From NCBI RefSeq assembly GCF_008386565.1, contig NZ_VUKA01000003.1, positions 62,001-126,000 on the forward strand: DNA of 64,000 bases. Direction: 5' to 3'. This document shows, piece after piece, positions 20,801 through 29,266 of the stretch. Position 1 is the first letter of the stretch, and every line of letters starts with the position of its first letter. The stretch comes from Teichococcus oryzae (GTDB lineage: Bacteria > Pseudomonadota > Alphaproteobacteria > Acetobacterales > Acetobacteraceae). The notes under the pieces are model-generated. The model had not been told where the DNA came from. It did not search any database and saw only the letters and a list, made by a program, of their open reading frames with translations. Position numbers and translations under genes: made by a program.

Positions 20801-20964
20801 GGCTGCATCACCGTGACCACCACGGCCGGCAGGTCGATGTCCGGCGTGTTGTTGATGCGCAGCGTCGGAAAGGCGACCAGCCCGGCCAGCGTCAGCAGCA
20901 GGAACAGCACAAAGGTCGGGATCGGGTTGCGGATCGCCCAGGCGGAGATGTTGCGGTGTTCCAT
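17860..20964 (-). CDS. RND-family multidrug efflux transporter (AcrB/MexB-like)
   Basis: Inner-membrane proton-driven pump, 1034 residues with the usual two halves of one plus five membrane segments. The N-terminus MEHRNISAWAIRNPIPTFVLF marks the start at 20964; a frame extension to 21027 overlaps the adaptor gene and is not used. The paired proton-relay aspartates are seen in VVGVLVDDAIVEIENI and the matching lysine in GIVAKNSILLVEYAI. The large periplasmic loops carry family blocks such as ERQMRGIPALSG. It is co-transcribed with the adaptor just upstream (the two overlap nothing, 28 bases apart). No outer-membrane factor is encoded here, so one from elsewhere must be used. Confidence 0.93.
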   Translation of the reverse strand: MEHRNISAWAIRNPIPTFVLFLLLTLAGLVAFPTLRINNTPDIDLPAVVVTVMQPGAAPSELETQVTRRVEDAVSGLGDVKHMTSIVNDGTSTTVIEFNLGKDVDRATNDVRDKVSQIRADLPAAIRDPIVSRIEVTGGAIVTYTVANPAMSTEQLSWFITDTVAKSLLAIPGVAEVNLVGGVEREIRVALKPDRLLALGITALQVNQQLRDANINLPAGRGMLGQSEQSIRTLGSAPSVEALRARPIILPGGRTARLEEIAEVSDSTAEIRTAARLDGLPVVAFEVMRTRGSSEVAVAEAVAKRVEALQAAHPGTEIRRVTSTVAFVEAGYHGALEALLVGTLLAVLVVWLFLRDWRATMVASVAMPLSLIPTFLVLHWLGYALSNVTLLGLTLVVGVLVDDAIVEIENIVRHLRAHPERGAFRAALDASAEIGLAVMATTGAILAVFVPVAFMPGIPGQFFRQFGLTVAAAVFFSLVVARLLTPLMGAYLLKPPQGAHADEVGEGAVGRRYLSLLGWCLKHRWVTLGAATGFFALSLALVPLIPSDFIPAADRGRSAVALELEPGATLADTDAAVQRATAILKARPEVESVFASLGTSSVVGGPGMGSSTAQGDPRNANLIVTLKPRGERNLKQQQFEAALRPQLEAIPGVRVRFGADGMSGSKAEITLVGDDAATLAGAARELERQMRGIPALSGARSTASLERPELQIAPLEARAAELGVSAAAIGMTARIATIGDIDQNLARFNLPDRQIPIRVMLDEAARDDLAALRSLRVAGRADMAVPLEAVAEIRHGAGPAQIDRLDRTRKATVQAELNGMPLGEATALVAQLPIMRDLPPGVREQPVGDVEVMAELFSGFVLALGSGVLLIYIVLVLLFGGFLQPLTIMSALPLSLGGALMALLLAGGALSVSAVIGVLMLMGIVAKNSILLVEYAIESRRAGHSRTEALFEAARKRARPIIMTTIAMTAGMVHIAAGIGADSEFRSPMALVVIGGLITSTLLSLVVVPVVYTVVDDFGGWALRLVRGRRARAA

Positions 20965-20992
20965 GATCGGCCTCCCCTGGGGCACCGGTTCT

Positions 20993-22159
20993 TCAGCGCG
21001 GCGCGGCGACACGGACGCGGTCGCCATCGGACAGGAAGCCGGCGCCGGAGGCCACCACCCGCTCCCCCGCCGACAGGCCGGCGGTCACCGCCACCAGCCC
21101 GTCCTGGCGGATGCCGGGCACCACCTCCCGCGCCGCCACGCGGTCCCCGCCCTCGGGCACGACGAAGGCAGTGGCCTGTCCGCCGCGATACACCACCGCT
21201 TCCTGCGGCACGGCCAGGCTGGGCGCGGCACCGGGGCGGAACTCGGCGCGGGCGAACATACCGGGGCGCAGCCCGGAATCCGCCGGCAACTCCACATGCA
21301 CAATGCCAAGCCGCGTATCCCCCGCCACCGTGGGCGCCACGGCGCGGATGCGGGCGGCGATCTCCCGCTCGCCATGCAGCACGCGCACCGGCTGGCCGGG
21401 CTGCAGCGGGGCGAGGTCGAGTTCCGGCACGCGGGCATCCAGTTCCAGCCGGCCGTCGCGGATCAGCCGCACCATCTCCTGCCCGGGCTGCGCCACGGCG
21501 CCCGGCAGCACGGAACGGCGCGCCACGATGCCGTCATGCGGCGCCACGATGCGGGCCTGGGCCAGCCGCGCTTCCGCCTCCTGCTGGCGGGCCCGGGCGG
21601 CGAGCAGCCTCGCCTCGGCCTGTTGCACGGCGGATTGCCGCTGTTCCAGGATTTCCCGCGCCATATTGCCCGTGCGCGCCAATTCGCTGGCGCGGCGCAG
21701 GTCGCGGCCGGCGATGGACAGGGCGGCCTCCGCCTCCGCCAGGGCGGCGCGGGCCTGGGCCAGTTGCGCGGCGGGCAGCGCGGCGTCGAACTCGACCAGC
21801 ATCTGGCCCTGGCGCACCTGGTCACCTTCCTCCACCGGCACGGCGAGAACGCGCAGGCCGCTGGTTTCGGCGCCGATCACCAGCTCCTGCCAGGCCACCA
21901 CGGAGCCATCGCCGATGATGACCCGCGCCAGCTCCCGGCGCTGCACGGGCGCCAGCGTGACGGTCAGGGCGGGCGCCGCCTCGGGCGCGGGCACATCCGC
22001 CAGGGCCGAGGAAGGCGGCTGGGACGGCGCGCGCAGCCAGTTCGCGCCACCGGCCGCCGCCAGGCCGAACAGCACAAGCCCCGCCAGCCAGATCCTGCGC
22101 CGCCGGCGCGGGGGTGCCGAGGGGCTGAGAAGGGTTCGGTCTTGGACCTGGTCCGGCAT
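20993..22159 (-). CDS. RND efflux periplasmic adaptor (membrane fusion protein, HlyD/MdtA-like)
   Basis: 388 residues. A positively charged N-terminus (RRRRR) precedes one membrane or signal segment (IWLAGLVLFGLAAAGGANWL). Lipoyl-like half-motifs, a coiled-coil hairpin of Ala/Glu/Arg heptads in the middle (roughly residues 110-175), then beta-barrel and membrane-proximal domains follow. It links the inner-membrane pump to an outer-membrane channel. The start is ATG 22159: the alternative at 22207 would lie inside the palindromic operator and is unlikely to be used. Divergent from a TetR gene. Confidence 0.9.
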   Translation of the reverse strand: MPDQVQDRTLLSPSAPPRRRRRIWLAGLVLFGLAAAGGANWLRAPSQPPSSALADVPAPEAAPALTVTLAPVQRRELARVIIGDGSVVAWQELVIGAETSGLRVLAVPVEEGDQVRQGQMLVEFDAALPAAQLAQARAALAEAEAALSIAGRDLRRASELARTGNMAREILEQRQSAVQQAEARLLAARARQQEAEARLAQARIVAPHDGIVARRSVLPGAVAQPGQEMVRLIRDGRLELDARVPELDLAPLQPGQPVRVLHGEREIAARIRAVAPTVAGDTRLGIVHVELPADSGLRPGMFARAEFRPGAAPSLAVPQEAVVYRGGQATAFVVPEGGDRVAAREVVPGIRQDGLVAVTAGLSAGERVVASGAGFLSDGDRVRVAAPR

Positions 22160-22198
22160 GCTCTGGGGCCTGGAAGGGATCAAGGGGAAGATTGTCTT

Positions 22199-22216
22199 AT
22201 TGACCATTTAGTCAAT
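22199..22216. promoter_or_regulatory. TetR-type operator palindrome
   Basis: ATTGAC-CATTTA-GTCAAT is a perfect 6-bp inverted repeat with a 6-base spacer, in an AT-rich stretch between the divergent adaptor/pump genes and the TetR gene. It is the natural binding site for that regulator, controlling both directions. The assignment is by position and symmetry. Confidence 0.7.
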
Positions 22217-22235
22217 AGAGCATCATTCTTGGGGC

Positions 22236-22934
22236 GTGGCGGCCCTGCGGTCAAGGCCGCTTCCCGAGACCGGCAACACAGGCATCACCTTGGACGAAGC
22301 GCTTCCCTCTCCGCCTTCCCGCCGCCGCCTGCCACCCACCGAGCGTGGCCCGCAGATCCTCGAAGCCGCGCTGGAGGAGTTCTCGGCCCGCGGCTTCGCC
22401 GGCGCCCGCATGGCCGAGGTCGCGCGCCGCGCCGGCATCGCCAAGGGCCTGATCTACCACTACTTTCTGTCCAAGACCGCGCTGTTCGAGGCGGTGGTCC
22501 GCGATTGCACCCGTGCCGATTTCGAGGCGGCCGAGCGGCAGCTGAACCAGCACACCGGTCCCTTCAGCGAATTGCTCGCCGGCATGCTGGAGCTGGGCTA
22601 CCGCGCCGTGTGCCAGGATGCGCGGGACCGGGTGATGTTCCGCCTGATTATCGCCGAGGCGGCGAACGTGCCGGAACTGGCCCGCTTCTACCGGGCGGAA
22701 ATGCTGGAACGCAGCACCGGCATCGCCCGCCGCCTGCTGGCCGCCGGCGCGGCGAGCGGCGAGTTCCGCCCCGAGGTGAACGCCCCTGGCTTCGCCGAGG
22801 TGGTGCTGGCCCCCGTGCTGATGCTGGCGGTGTGGCGCATCATCCTGGGCGATGCCGAGGCGCCGGATGCCGGTGCCATGCGGGCCGCGCATCGCGACCT
22901 GCTGCTGGCCGCGCTGCTGCGCCCCTCAAGCTGA
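22236..22934 (+). CDS. TetR/AcrR-family transcriptional regulator
   Basis: 232 residues from GTG 22236. The helix-turn-helix is at about 35-80: ILEAALEEFSARGFAGARMAEVARRAGIAKGLIYHYFLSK-type spacing with the family GLIYHYF block. The C-terminal ligand domain is helical and includes a TetR_C block (MFRLIIAEAANVPELARFY). It probably represses the divergent RND adaptor and pump through the palindrome at 22199-22216. The start is uncertain: there is no ATG before the DNA-binding domain and the ribosome site is weak; TTG 22290 is another option. Confidence 0.9.
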   Translation: MAALRSRPLPETGNTGITLDEALPSPPSRRRLPPTERGPQILEAALEEFSARGFAGARMAEVARRAGIAKGLIYHYFLSKTALFEAVVRDCTRADFEAAERQLNQHTGPFSELLAGMLELGYRAVCQDARDRVMFRLIIAEAANVPELARFYRAEMLERSTGIARRLLAAGAASGEFRPEVNAPGFAEVVLAPVLMLAVWRIILGDAEAPDAGAMRAAHRDLLLAALLRPSS

Positions 22935-23043
22935 GGCTCCGGGCGGAGGCCCCTGGCCGGAACGGCGACGCTGACGCATGATCCATCCGGGCGCCTTCCG
23001 GCGCTCCCATGCAAGCAAGCAGATATCCCAAGGGAGTTCCTCC

Positions 23044-24030
23044 ATGATCCGACGCCGTGGGCTGCTCGGTGCCGCCGCGCTGGCTGCCAGTCCCCTGCCG
23101 CTGCGGGCTCAGGGCAACACACAAGGCAACTGGCCAGACCGCCCGGTCCGGCTGATCGTGCCCTACCCGCCCGGCGGCTCCACCGACGTGATCGCCCGGC
23201 TTTACGCCGAGCGCCTGGGAACGCTGCTCGGCCAGCCGGTGGTGGTGGAGAACAGGCCGGGCGCCAGCGGCAATATCGGCACCGACACGGTGGCCAAGGC
23301 GGCGCCGGATGGCAGCACCCTCGGCGTGGCCAATGTCAGCGGACTGGCCATCAACCCCTTCCTGTTCGACAGCATGCCCTTCGACCCGGCGCGCGACCTC
23401 GTCACGCTCGGCATGGTCTATGAGATGCCCAATGTCGCGGTGGTGGCGGCGGGCCGGTCCCCGGCGCGGACCCTGGCCGAGTTCATCGCCTGGGCGCGCG
23501 AAAGGCCGCAGGGGATCACCTATGGCTCCACCGGCATCGGCCAGACGACGCATCTGTCGAGCGCGCTGCTGTTCGGCCGCACCAAGGTGGAGGCCACGCA
23601 TGTGCCCTATCGCGGCGCGTCGCAGACCATTCCGGCGCTGCTGGCGGGCGATGTGGATTTCACCCTCGACAACCTCGCCTCCTATATCCCGCTGATCAAG
23701 GAAGGCCGCATCCGCGCCCTGGCGGTGACCAGCGCCGCGCGCTGGCCCACCTTGCCCGATGTGCCCACCATGGCCGAGGCGGGGCTGCTGGATTTCGTGG
23801 TCACGGTATGGGGCACCCTGATCGCGCCCGCCGGCACGCCGCCAGCGGTGGTGCAGCGGGTGAACGCCGCCCTGCGGCAGATCGCCGCCGATCCCGCCTT
23901 CCAGCAGCGCCTGCTGGACGGTGGCGCCCTGGCCCTGTCCAGCACGCCGGAGGAAGCGGTGGCCCGCATCGACCGGGAACGGCCGATGTGGCGGGACCTG
24001 GTGCGGACCTCCGGCGCCAAGGCCGGCTGA
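23044..24030 (+). CDS. Bug-family tripartite tricarboxylate transporter-type solute-binding protein
   Basis: Periplasmic receptor, 328 residues, with a leader containing an RRR start and SPLPLRAQ cleavage region. The TctC/Bug signature follows: WPDRPVRLIVPYPPGGSTDVIAR, then QPVVVENRPGASGNIGTDTVAKAAPDGSTL. These proteins bind carboxylated ligands. No TctA/TctB membrane genes are adjacent, which is common for orphan Bug receptors. ATG 23044 has AAGGGAG upstream; an earlier in-frame ATG at 22978 has no recognisable leader. It is convergent with the binding lipoprotein at 24082. Confidence 0.9.
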   Translation: MIRRRGLLGAAALAASPLPLRAQGNTQGNWPDRPVRLIVPYPPGGSTDVIARLYAERLGTLLGQPVVVENRPGASGNIGTDTVAKAAPDGSTLGVANVSGLAINPFLFDSMPFDPARDLVTLGMVYEMPNVAVVAAGRSPARTLAEFIAWARERPQGITYGSTGIGQTTHLSSALLFGRTKVEATHVPYRGASQTIPALLAGDVDFTLDNLASYIPLIKEGRIRALAVTSAARWPTLPDVPTMAEAGLLDFVVTVWGTLIAPAGTPPAVVQRVNAALRQIAADPAFQQRLLDGGALALSSTPEEAVARIDRERPMWRDLVRTSGAKAG

Positions 24031-24037
24031 GGCCGAA

Positions 24038-24065
24038 CCCGGCCCGGCGCATGCGCCGGGCCGGG
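24038..24065. terminator. Strong bidirectional hairpin between convergent genes
   Basis: A perfect 13-bp stem (left arm 24038-24050, right arm 24053-24065) with a 2-base loop, all G/C apart from the loop. It sits 8 bases after one stop and 17 bases from the facing stop, so it can end transcripts in both directions, although no T-run follows. Confidence 0.6.
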
Positions 24066-24081
24066 CGGAGCCCGATCGCGC

Positions 24082-25080
24082 TCAGCCCAGCACGCGGGAG
24101 AACTGCGCCACGGCGGAGCGCAGCGCGGTGATGCCGTTGCCGGCCAGGTACCAGGCCGGCGCATCGAGCATCACCAACTGCTGGCGCCGCCAGGCGGTGG
24201 TGCCGCGCACGGCCTCGCTGGCCGCCAGGCGGGTATTCGCCACGGCCTCCCCTCCGGTGGCGGCCGGACGGTCGAGCGCGAAGATCCAGTCCGGATTGCG
24301 GCGCAGCGCCGACAACAGGAAGCTGGCCTGGGCGGCGCCGGCCTCGCGGCGCGCCTGCGCCTGCGCCGCGGCCTCTGGGCTTCCTTCGGCGGCGGCCTGG
24401 GCCGGCGCGGCCGGTGCCTCCTCCGCCGCCACAACCGGGCGGATGCCGAACAGGTCGTACATATAGCCGAAGCGGCCGCCCGGCGGCTGCACCGACATGC
24501 CCTGCCCCGCGACGAACAGCATCAGCCCGGTGCCGGCCCCGGCCGATCTGGCGTGCAGCGCCGCCCTTTCCCCCGCAAAGGCGGCGAGAAGGCCCTCGGC
24601 CTCCGCCTCACGCCCGAGCACCTGGCCGAGCGAGCGGAGATTGCGCTCCACATCCGCGAGGAAATGCGTCGGCCGGGCGCTGAGGTCGAGGGTCGGCGCG
24701 ATGGCGCTGAGGGCCTCGAACTGGCGGCTGGAGCGGCCGCCCACCAGGATCAGGTCAGGCCGGGCGGCGCGCAGGGCATCGAGATCGGGCTCGAACAGCG
24801 TCCCGACGCGCGGATAGGTGTCGGCCTCGAAGCCGGAAAGATAGGACGGCATACGAACCGCGGGCACCGCCGCGACGCCGGCGCCCAGCGCCTGCAACAT
24901 GTCGAGCGCGCCGAGGTCATAGCTGACGATGCGGCGCGGCGGAGCGGACAGGCGGGCCTCGCCCTGGGCATGCGGAACAACCATGCCCCCGTTCCGGGCG
25001 CAGGCGGCCAGCCCCGCGGGGATCAGCGCGAGGCCAAGCACGCCGCGCAAGGCGGAACGGCGAGAAGCGAAGCGGATCAT
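24082..25080 (-). CDS. ABC transporter substrate-binding lipoprotein, iron-siderophore type (FatB/CeuE/FepB-like)
   Basis: 332 residues. The leader has twin Arg (SRRSALRGVLGLALIPAGL) ending in the lipobox LAAC with Cys27, so the protein should be lipid-anchored in the periplasm. The periplasmic-binding fold is seen in RRIVSYDLGALDMLQALGA and DLDALRAARPDLILVGGRSS, the pattern of class III binding proteins for ferric siderophores or heme. An Ala/Gln/Glu-rich stretch at 220-251, unlike a folded core, is inserted between the two lobes. No permease or ATPase gene is near. ATG 25080 is chosen for the leader. The ligand is unknown. Confidence 0.82.
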   Translation of the reverse strand: MIRFASRRSALRGVLGLALIPAGLAACARNGGMVVPHAQGEARLSAPPRRIVSYDLGALDMLQALGAGVAAVPAVRMPSYLSGFEADTYPRVGTLFEPDLDALRAARPDLILVGGRSSRQFEALSAIAPTLDLSARPTHFLADVERNLRSLGQVLGREAEAEGLLAAFAGERAALHARSAGAGTGLMLFVAGQGMSVQPPGGRFGYMYDLFGIRPVVAAEEAPAAPAQAAAEGSPEAAAQAQARREAGAAQASFLLSALRRNPDWIFALDRPAATGGEAVANTRLAASEAVRGTTAWRRQQLVMLDAPAWYLAGNGITALRSAVAQFSRVLG

Positions 25081-25200
25081 CTGGGTTTCCCTGTTCGGAC
25101 ACCGCGGCTTTCCCCCCAATGAGGAAGCGCGGCACGGTTTTTCGCGGGTTAATGCAAGTTCCTCGCAATCGCAATACAAGGGCGGCACGCAGATGACGTG

Positions 25201-25239
25201 AAAAGGGCCGGAACACGCCCATGGCATGGTCTGGCCCTT
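25201..25239 (-). terminator. Intrinsic terminator of the cyoABCD operon
   Basis: On the minus strand AAGGGCC (25239-25233) pairs with GGCCCTT (25209-25203), immediately followed by a T-run (25204-25201). It begins 20 bases after the cyoD stop. A hairpin plus U-run in this position is a good rho-independent terminator. Confidence 0.65.
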
Positions 25240-25258
25240 CCTTTCCGGCGCAGCGGCC

Positions 25259-25648
25259 TCAGTGGGCCGGCATCGGCATGGGAACCATCATGTAATAGTT
25301 CATGTTGTGCATGACCCAGATCGAGCCGGCCATGACGATGCCCACCACGATCGCGGTGAACACCAGGGCGACCAGGTTCCAGCGCTCGCCTTCGCCGGTC
25401 TTCAGGTGCAGGAAGTAGATCAGGTGAACCACCATCTGCACCACGGCCGCGCCGAGGACGATCGCCACCGTCGCGGTCCTGGGCAGGAACTCCCCCATCA
25501 CCAGGGCGAAGGGGATCACCGTCAGGACCAGGGCCAGGATGAAGCCCTTGCGGTAGGACGCCGCGCTGCCATGCGCCTGCGCGGCCTGCGCCGCCGAGGG
25601 ATCGGGCCCGGGGCGCGCGGGATGTCGGGAAGCGGTGGCCATGGTCAA
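25259..25648 (-). CDS. cyoD: Cytochrome bo3 ubiquinol oxidase subunit IV
   Basis: 129 residues, three hydrophobic segments, beginning with a hydrophilic Ala/Pro/Gln-rich N-terminus. The family motif in the middle is QMVVHLIYFLHLK, and the protein ends in MHNMNYYMM and a Met/Pro-rich tail. It is a small assembly-supporting subunit of the quinol oxidase. The start overlaps the cyoC stop by four bases (ATGA), so translation is coupled. Last gene of cyoABCD; a terminator follows. Confidence 0.93.
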   Translation of the reverse strand: MTMATASRHPARPGPDPSAAQAAQAHGSAASYRKGFILALVLTVIPFALVMGEFLPRTATVAIVLGAAVVQMVVHLIYFLHLKTGEGERWNLVALVFTAIVVGIVMAGSIWVMHNMNYYMMVPMPMPAH

Positions 25649-26265
25649 AGGGCTCCCATCAGGTAGACGATGGTGAAGACGCCGATCCAGATGATGTCCA
25701 GGAAGTGCCAGAACATGCTGAGGCAGTTCAGGCGCGTCAGGTTGGTGTCGGTCAGCCCGTCCTTCATCACATGCGCCATCATCGTCGCCAGCCAGATCAT
25801 ACCGAAGGCGACGTGCAGGCCATGCGTGCCGACCAGGGTGAAGAAGGCCGACAGGAAGGCGCTGGTGCCCGGCGCCGCGCCCATCTGGATCAGGTGGTTG
25901 AACTCATACAACTCCATCGCCAGGAAGCCGGCGCCGAGCAGGAAGGTGGCGATGAACCAGCGCATCGCCCGCGGCCGGTCCTGCCCCACCGCCGCCAGCA
26001 TCCCGAAGCCGAAGGTGACGGAGGACAGCAGCAGCAGAAAGGTTTCGGCCAGCACGAAGGACAGGTCGAACAGCTCCGCCCCGGTCGGGCCGTTGGCCGT
26101 GGCGGGGCTGAGCACCGCATAGGCCGCGAAAAGCGCCGCGAACAGGATGCAGTCGCTCATCAGGTAGATCCAGAACCCCAGCGCGGTGGTGGGGCCTGCG
26201 TCGTGATGCGCCTCCCGCGCCGAATGGCTGGCATGGGCCTGCGCGTTCATGGCATGTGCGGACAT
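25645..26265 (-). CDS. cyoC: Cytochrome bo3 ubiquinol oxidase subunit III
   Basis: 206 residues with five membrane segments. The N-terminus has several His residues (HASHSAREAHHD), then LGFWIYLMSDCILFAALFAAY, the subunit III start. The later GTHGLHVAFGMIWLATMMAHV and FWHFLDIIWIGVFTIVYLMG are conserved in heme-copper oxidase subunit III. It is accessory to the catalytic subunit CyoB and helps keep it stable. Four bases separate the cyoB stop from this start. Confidence 0.95.
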   Translation of the reverse strand: MSAHAMNAQAHASHSAREAHHDAGPTTALGFWIYLMSDCILFAALFAAYAVLSPATANGPTGAELFDLSFVLAETFLLLLSSVTFGFGMLAAVGQDRPRAMRWFIATFLLGAGFLAMELYEFNHLIQMGAAPGTSAFLSAFFTLVGTHGLHVAFGMIWLATMMAHVMKDGLTDTNLTRLNCLSMFWHFLDIIWIGVFTIVYLMGAL

Positions 26266-26269
26266 CGGA

Positions 26270-28270
26270 TCAGGCCCCCACCAGTTCCGCCGGGGAACGC
26301 TGCGCCTGCCTCAGCCGCGCCGCGTGCTCCCGCTCGAATGCCTCGATCGTTTCGGGCGAAACCTCATAGCCATCGCTGGCCGTGAAGGAATGGATGATGG
26401 GCGTGACGATGATGCCGAGCAGGCTCACCGCCGCCAGCCACCAGATGTGCCACACCAGGGCGAAGCCGAGCACGGTGGAGATGGCGCCGACCACCACGCC
26501 GGTCGCCGTGTTGCTCGGCATGTGGATGGGCCTGAAGTCATGCGTCTTCGGCGACAGGCCCTGTTCCTTCATGTCCCAGTAGGCGTCGATGTCGCGCACA
26601 TGCGGGGTTTCGGCGAAGTTGTAGAACGGCGCCGGGGAAGCGATGGCCCATTCCAGCGTGCGGCCGCCCCAGGGGTCGCCCGTCAGGTCGCGGTTCTTCT
26701 CGCGGTCGCGGATGCTGACCCAGAGCTGGATCGCCTGGCAGGCGATGCCCGCCATGATCACCAGAACGCCGAGCAGCGCGACATACAGATAGGGCGTCCA
26801 GAGCGGATTGTCCGAATGGTTCATGCGCCGCGTCATGCCCAGGAAGCCGAGCGCGTAGAGCGGCATGAACGCCAGGTAGAAGCCGCCCAGCCAGCACCAG
26901 AAGGAGCGCTTGCCCCATTTCTCGTCGAGCTTGATGCCGGTGGCCTTCGGGAACCAGTAGACGAAGCCGGCGAAGCAGCCGAACAGCACGCCGCCGATGA
27001 TGACGTTGTGGAAATGCGCCACCAGGAACAGCGAGTTGTGCAGCACGAAATTGGCGCCCGGCACCGCCAGCAGCACGCCGGTCATGCCGCCGATGACGAA
27101 GGTGATGATGAATCCGATGGTCCACATCACCGGCGTCTCCAGCCGCACGCGGCCGCGATACATGGTGAACAGCCAGTTGAACACCTTCACCCCAGTCGGG
27201 ATCGAGATCAGCATGGTCGTGATGCCGAAGAAGGCATTCACGTTGGCGCCCGATCCCATGGTGAAGAAGTGGTGCAGCCAGACGATGAAGGACAGCACGG
27301 TGATGCACACCGTGGCCCAGACCAGCGCGGTGTAGCCGAACAGCCGCTTGGTCGAGAAGGTGGAGATGATCTCGGAGAATACGCCGAACACCGGCAGGAT
27401 CAGGATGTAGACCTCCGGATGGCCCCAGATCCAGATCAGGTTGATGTACATCATGGCGTTGCCGCCGGCGTCATTGGTGAAGAAGTGGAAGCCCAGGTAG
27501 CGGTCCACCGTCAGCATCGCCAGCGTCGCCGCCAGCACCGGGAAGGCCGCCACGATCAGCATGTTGGAGCAGAGCGAGGTCCAGGCGAAGATCGGCATGC
27601 GGAACATGGTCATGCCCGGCGCGCGCATCTGCAGGATGGTGGCGATCATGTTCACGCCGGCCAGCGTGGTGCCGACGCCCGAGATCTGCAGCGACCAGAT
27701 GTAATAATCGACGCCGACGCCGGGGCTGTATTGCAGGCCCGACAGCGGCGGGAAGGCCAGCCACCCGGTCTTGGCGAATTCCCCGACGCCGAGCGAGATG
27801 TTGATCAGCGCGGCGCCGGCGGCCGTCAGCCAGAAGCTGAGATTGTTCAGCATCGGGAAGGCGACGTCGCGCGCGCCGATCTGCAACGGCACCACCAGGT
27901 TCATCAGCCCGACGATGAACGGCATGGCCACGAAGAAGATCATGATCACGCCATGCGCGGTGAAGATCTGGTCGTAATGGTCGGGCGGCAGGTACCCCGC
28001 GGCGCCGGCCGTGGCCATCGCCTGCTGCAGGCGCATCATCAGCGCGTCGGAAAAGCCGCGCAGCAGCATCACCACCGCGAGGATGACGTACATGATGCCG
28101 ATGTTCTTGTGGTCGACCGAGGTCAGCCACTCCTTCCACAGCCAGGTCCAACGGCCGGCCCGGGTGATCCATGCCGCGAGCGCCAGGCCGGCCAGCCCGG
28201 TGACGCCCAGCGCGACCATGATGATGGGATCGTGGAAGGGAACGGCGTCGAGGGTGAGCTTACCGAGCAT
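26270..28270 (-). CDS. cyoB: Cytochrome bo3 ubiquinol oxidase subunit I
   Basis: Catalytic heme-copper subunit that reduces oxygen to water and pumps protons, 666 residues with about 15 membrane segments. The copper-B and proton-channel block [14 protein letters not shown] contains the His and cross-linked Tyr; WLHHFFTMG carries the His pair, and HFHNVIIGG holds the heme ligands. An additional N- and C-terminal pair of segments beyond the 12-helix core is typical of CyoB. Between cyoA (3-base gap) and cyoC. Heme O synthase (cyoE) is not in this window. Confidence 0.97.
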   Translation of the reverse strand: MLGKLTLDAVPFHDPIIMVALGVTGLAGLALAAWITRAGRWTWLWKEWLTSVDHKNIGIMYVILAVVMLLRGFSDALMMRLQQAMATAGAAGYLPPDHYDQIFTAHGVIMIFFVAMPFIVGLMNLVVPLQIGARDVAFPMLNNLSFWLTAAGAALINISLGVGEFAKTGWLAFPPLSGLQYSPGVGVDYYIWSLQISGVGTTLAGVNMIATILQMRAPGMTMFRMPIFAWTSLCSNMLIVAAFPVLAATLAMLTVDRYLGFHFFTNDAGGNAMMYINLIWIWGHPEVYILILPVFGVFSEIISTFSTKRLFGYTALVWATVCITVLSFIVWLHHFFTMGSGANVNAFFGITTMLISIPTGVKVFNWLFTMYRGRVRLETPVMWTIGFIITFVIGGMTGVLLAVPGANFVLHNSLFLVAHFHNVIIGGVLFGCFAGFVYWFPKATGIKLDEKWGKRSFWCWLGGFYLAFMPLYALGFLGMTRRMNHSDNPLWTPYLYVALLGVLVIMAGIACQAIQLWVSIRDREKNRDLTGDPWGGRTLEWAIASPAPFYNFAETPHVRDIDAYWDMKEQGLSPKTHDFRPIHMPSNTATGVVVGAISTVLGFALVWHIWWLAAVSLLGIIVTPIIHSFTASDGYEVSPETIEAFEREHAARLRQAQRSPAELVGA

Positions 28271-28273
28271 GGC

Positions 28274-29266
28274 CTACTCCTTGTGCCCGACATGGCCATG
28301 GGCGCCGGCATCGGCGGCCCGCATGGCGTGGCCTTCATGGCCTTCATGGCCCTCGGCATGTCCCCCGGCATGGGGGCTGGCCGGCGCGGCGGGGTCCGCC
28401 GCGGCAGGGGGATGCATCAGCATGCCAGGGGCGCTGTGATGCAGGATGGCGCCGAAGATCGAGGGCGTGACGTTTCCGTAATAGGCAACCGGGTTGTTCT
28501 CGCTCGGCTCCGCCAGGCGCTCATAGGCGGCCATGTCGAGCGTGGCGCCGCTGGCCCGCACCTTTTCCACCCAGGCGTCGAAGCCGGCCTGGTCGGTGGA
28601 ATGGGCCTTGAACTTCATGCCCGAGAAGCCGGCGCCGCTGTAATGGGACGACATGCCGTCATAGATGCCGTCCTCGCTCGACAGCAGGGCCAGCTTGGTG
28701 GTCATGCCGGCCATGGAATAGATCATGCTGCCGAGCCGCGGGATGAAGAACGCGTTCATCACGCTGCCGGAGGTGATGTGGAACTGCACCGGCACGTTGG
28801 TCGGCATCGCCATCTCGTTGACGGTGGCGATGCCCAGTTCGGGATAGATGAACAGCCATTTCCAGTCGAGCGACACCACCTGCACCTGCACCGGCGGCAC
28901 CTCCGCCTCGATCGGCTTGTAGGGGTCGAGCTCGTGCGTCGTTTTCCAGGTGATGATCGCCAGGAACAGGATGATCACGCAGGGGATCGCCCACACCACC
29001 GCCTCGATCCTGGTGGAATGGTCCCAGTTGGGCTCGTAGCGGGCGGCCTTGTTGGAGGCGCGGTACCGCCAGGCGAACCAGATCGTCATGCCGATCACCG
29101 GCACCACGACCAGCAGCATCATCCAGGTGGCCGTCCAGATCAGCGACCGCTCGGCCAGGCCGATCGGGCCTTTCGGGTCCAGCACGCCGCCCGCGCATCC
29201 TGTCAGAAGCAGCGCCAGGCAAGATGGCAGCAGCGCATGCCTGGAATGTTTGAACCAGCTTCGCAT
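28274..29266 (-). CDS. cyoA: Cytochrome bo3 ubiquinol oxidase subunit II
   Basis: 330 residues. The leader ends in the lipobox LTGC with Cys24, as expected for lipid-anchored CyoA, then two membrane segments and a periplasmic cupredoxin domain. The CuA ligands of cytochrome c oxidases are absent (no CxxxC), which marks a quinol rather than cytochrome c oxidase. The C-terminal 60 residues are Pro/Ala/His-rich ([17 protein letters not shown]), an unusual His-rich tail. ATG 29266 has GGGA upstream; in-frame codons to 29311 would add a charged stretch unlike a leader. Confidence 0.95.
   Translation of the reverse strand: MRSWFKHSRHALLPSCLALLLTGCAGGVLDPKGPIGLAERSLIWTATWMMLLVVVPVIGMTIWFAWRYRASNKAARYEPNWDHSTRIEAVVWAIPCVIILFLAIITWKTTHELDPYKPIEAEVPPVQVQVVSLDWKWLFIYPELGIATVNEMAMPTNVPVQFHITSGSVMNAFFIPRLGSMIYSMAGMTTKLALLSSEDGIYDGMSSHYSGAGFSGMKFKAHSTDQAGFDAWVEKVRASGATLDMAAYERLAEPSENNPVAYYGNVTPSIFGAILHHSAPGMLMHPPAAADPAAPASPHAGGHAEGHEGHEGHAMRAADAGAHGHVGHKE

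Noticed and set aside
22160-22207. Upstream start for the RND adaptor (MVNKTIFP...)
   Set aside because: This start would lie inside the palindromic operator, leaving no room for promoter and ribosome site; ATG 22159 fits better.
25150-25180. Fur-like or iron-responsive operator (TGCAAGTTCCTCGCAATCGCA) upstream of the siderophore-type binding protein
   Set aside because: The half-sites are imperfect and no consensus is matched well; tempting by context but not strong enough to annotate.
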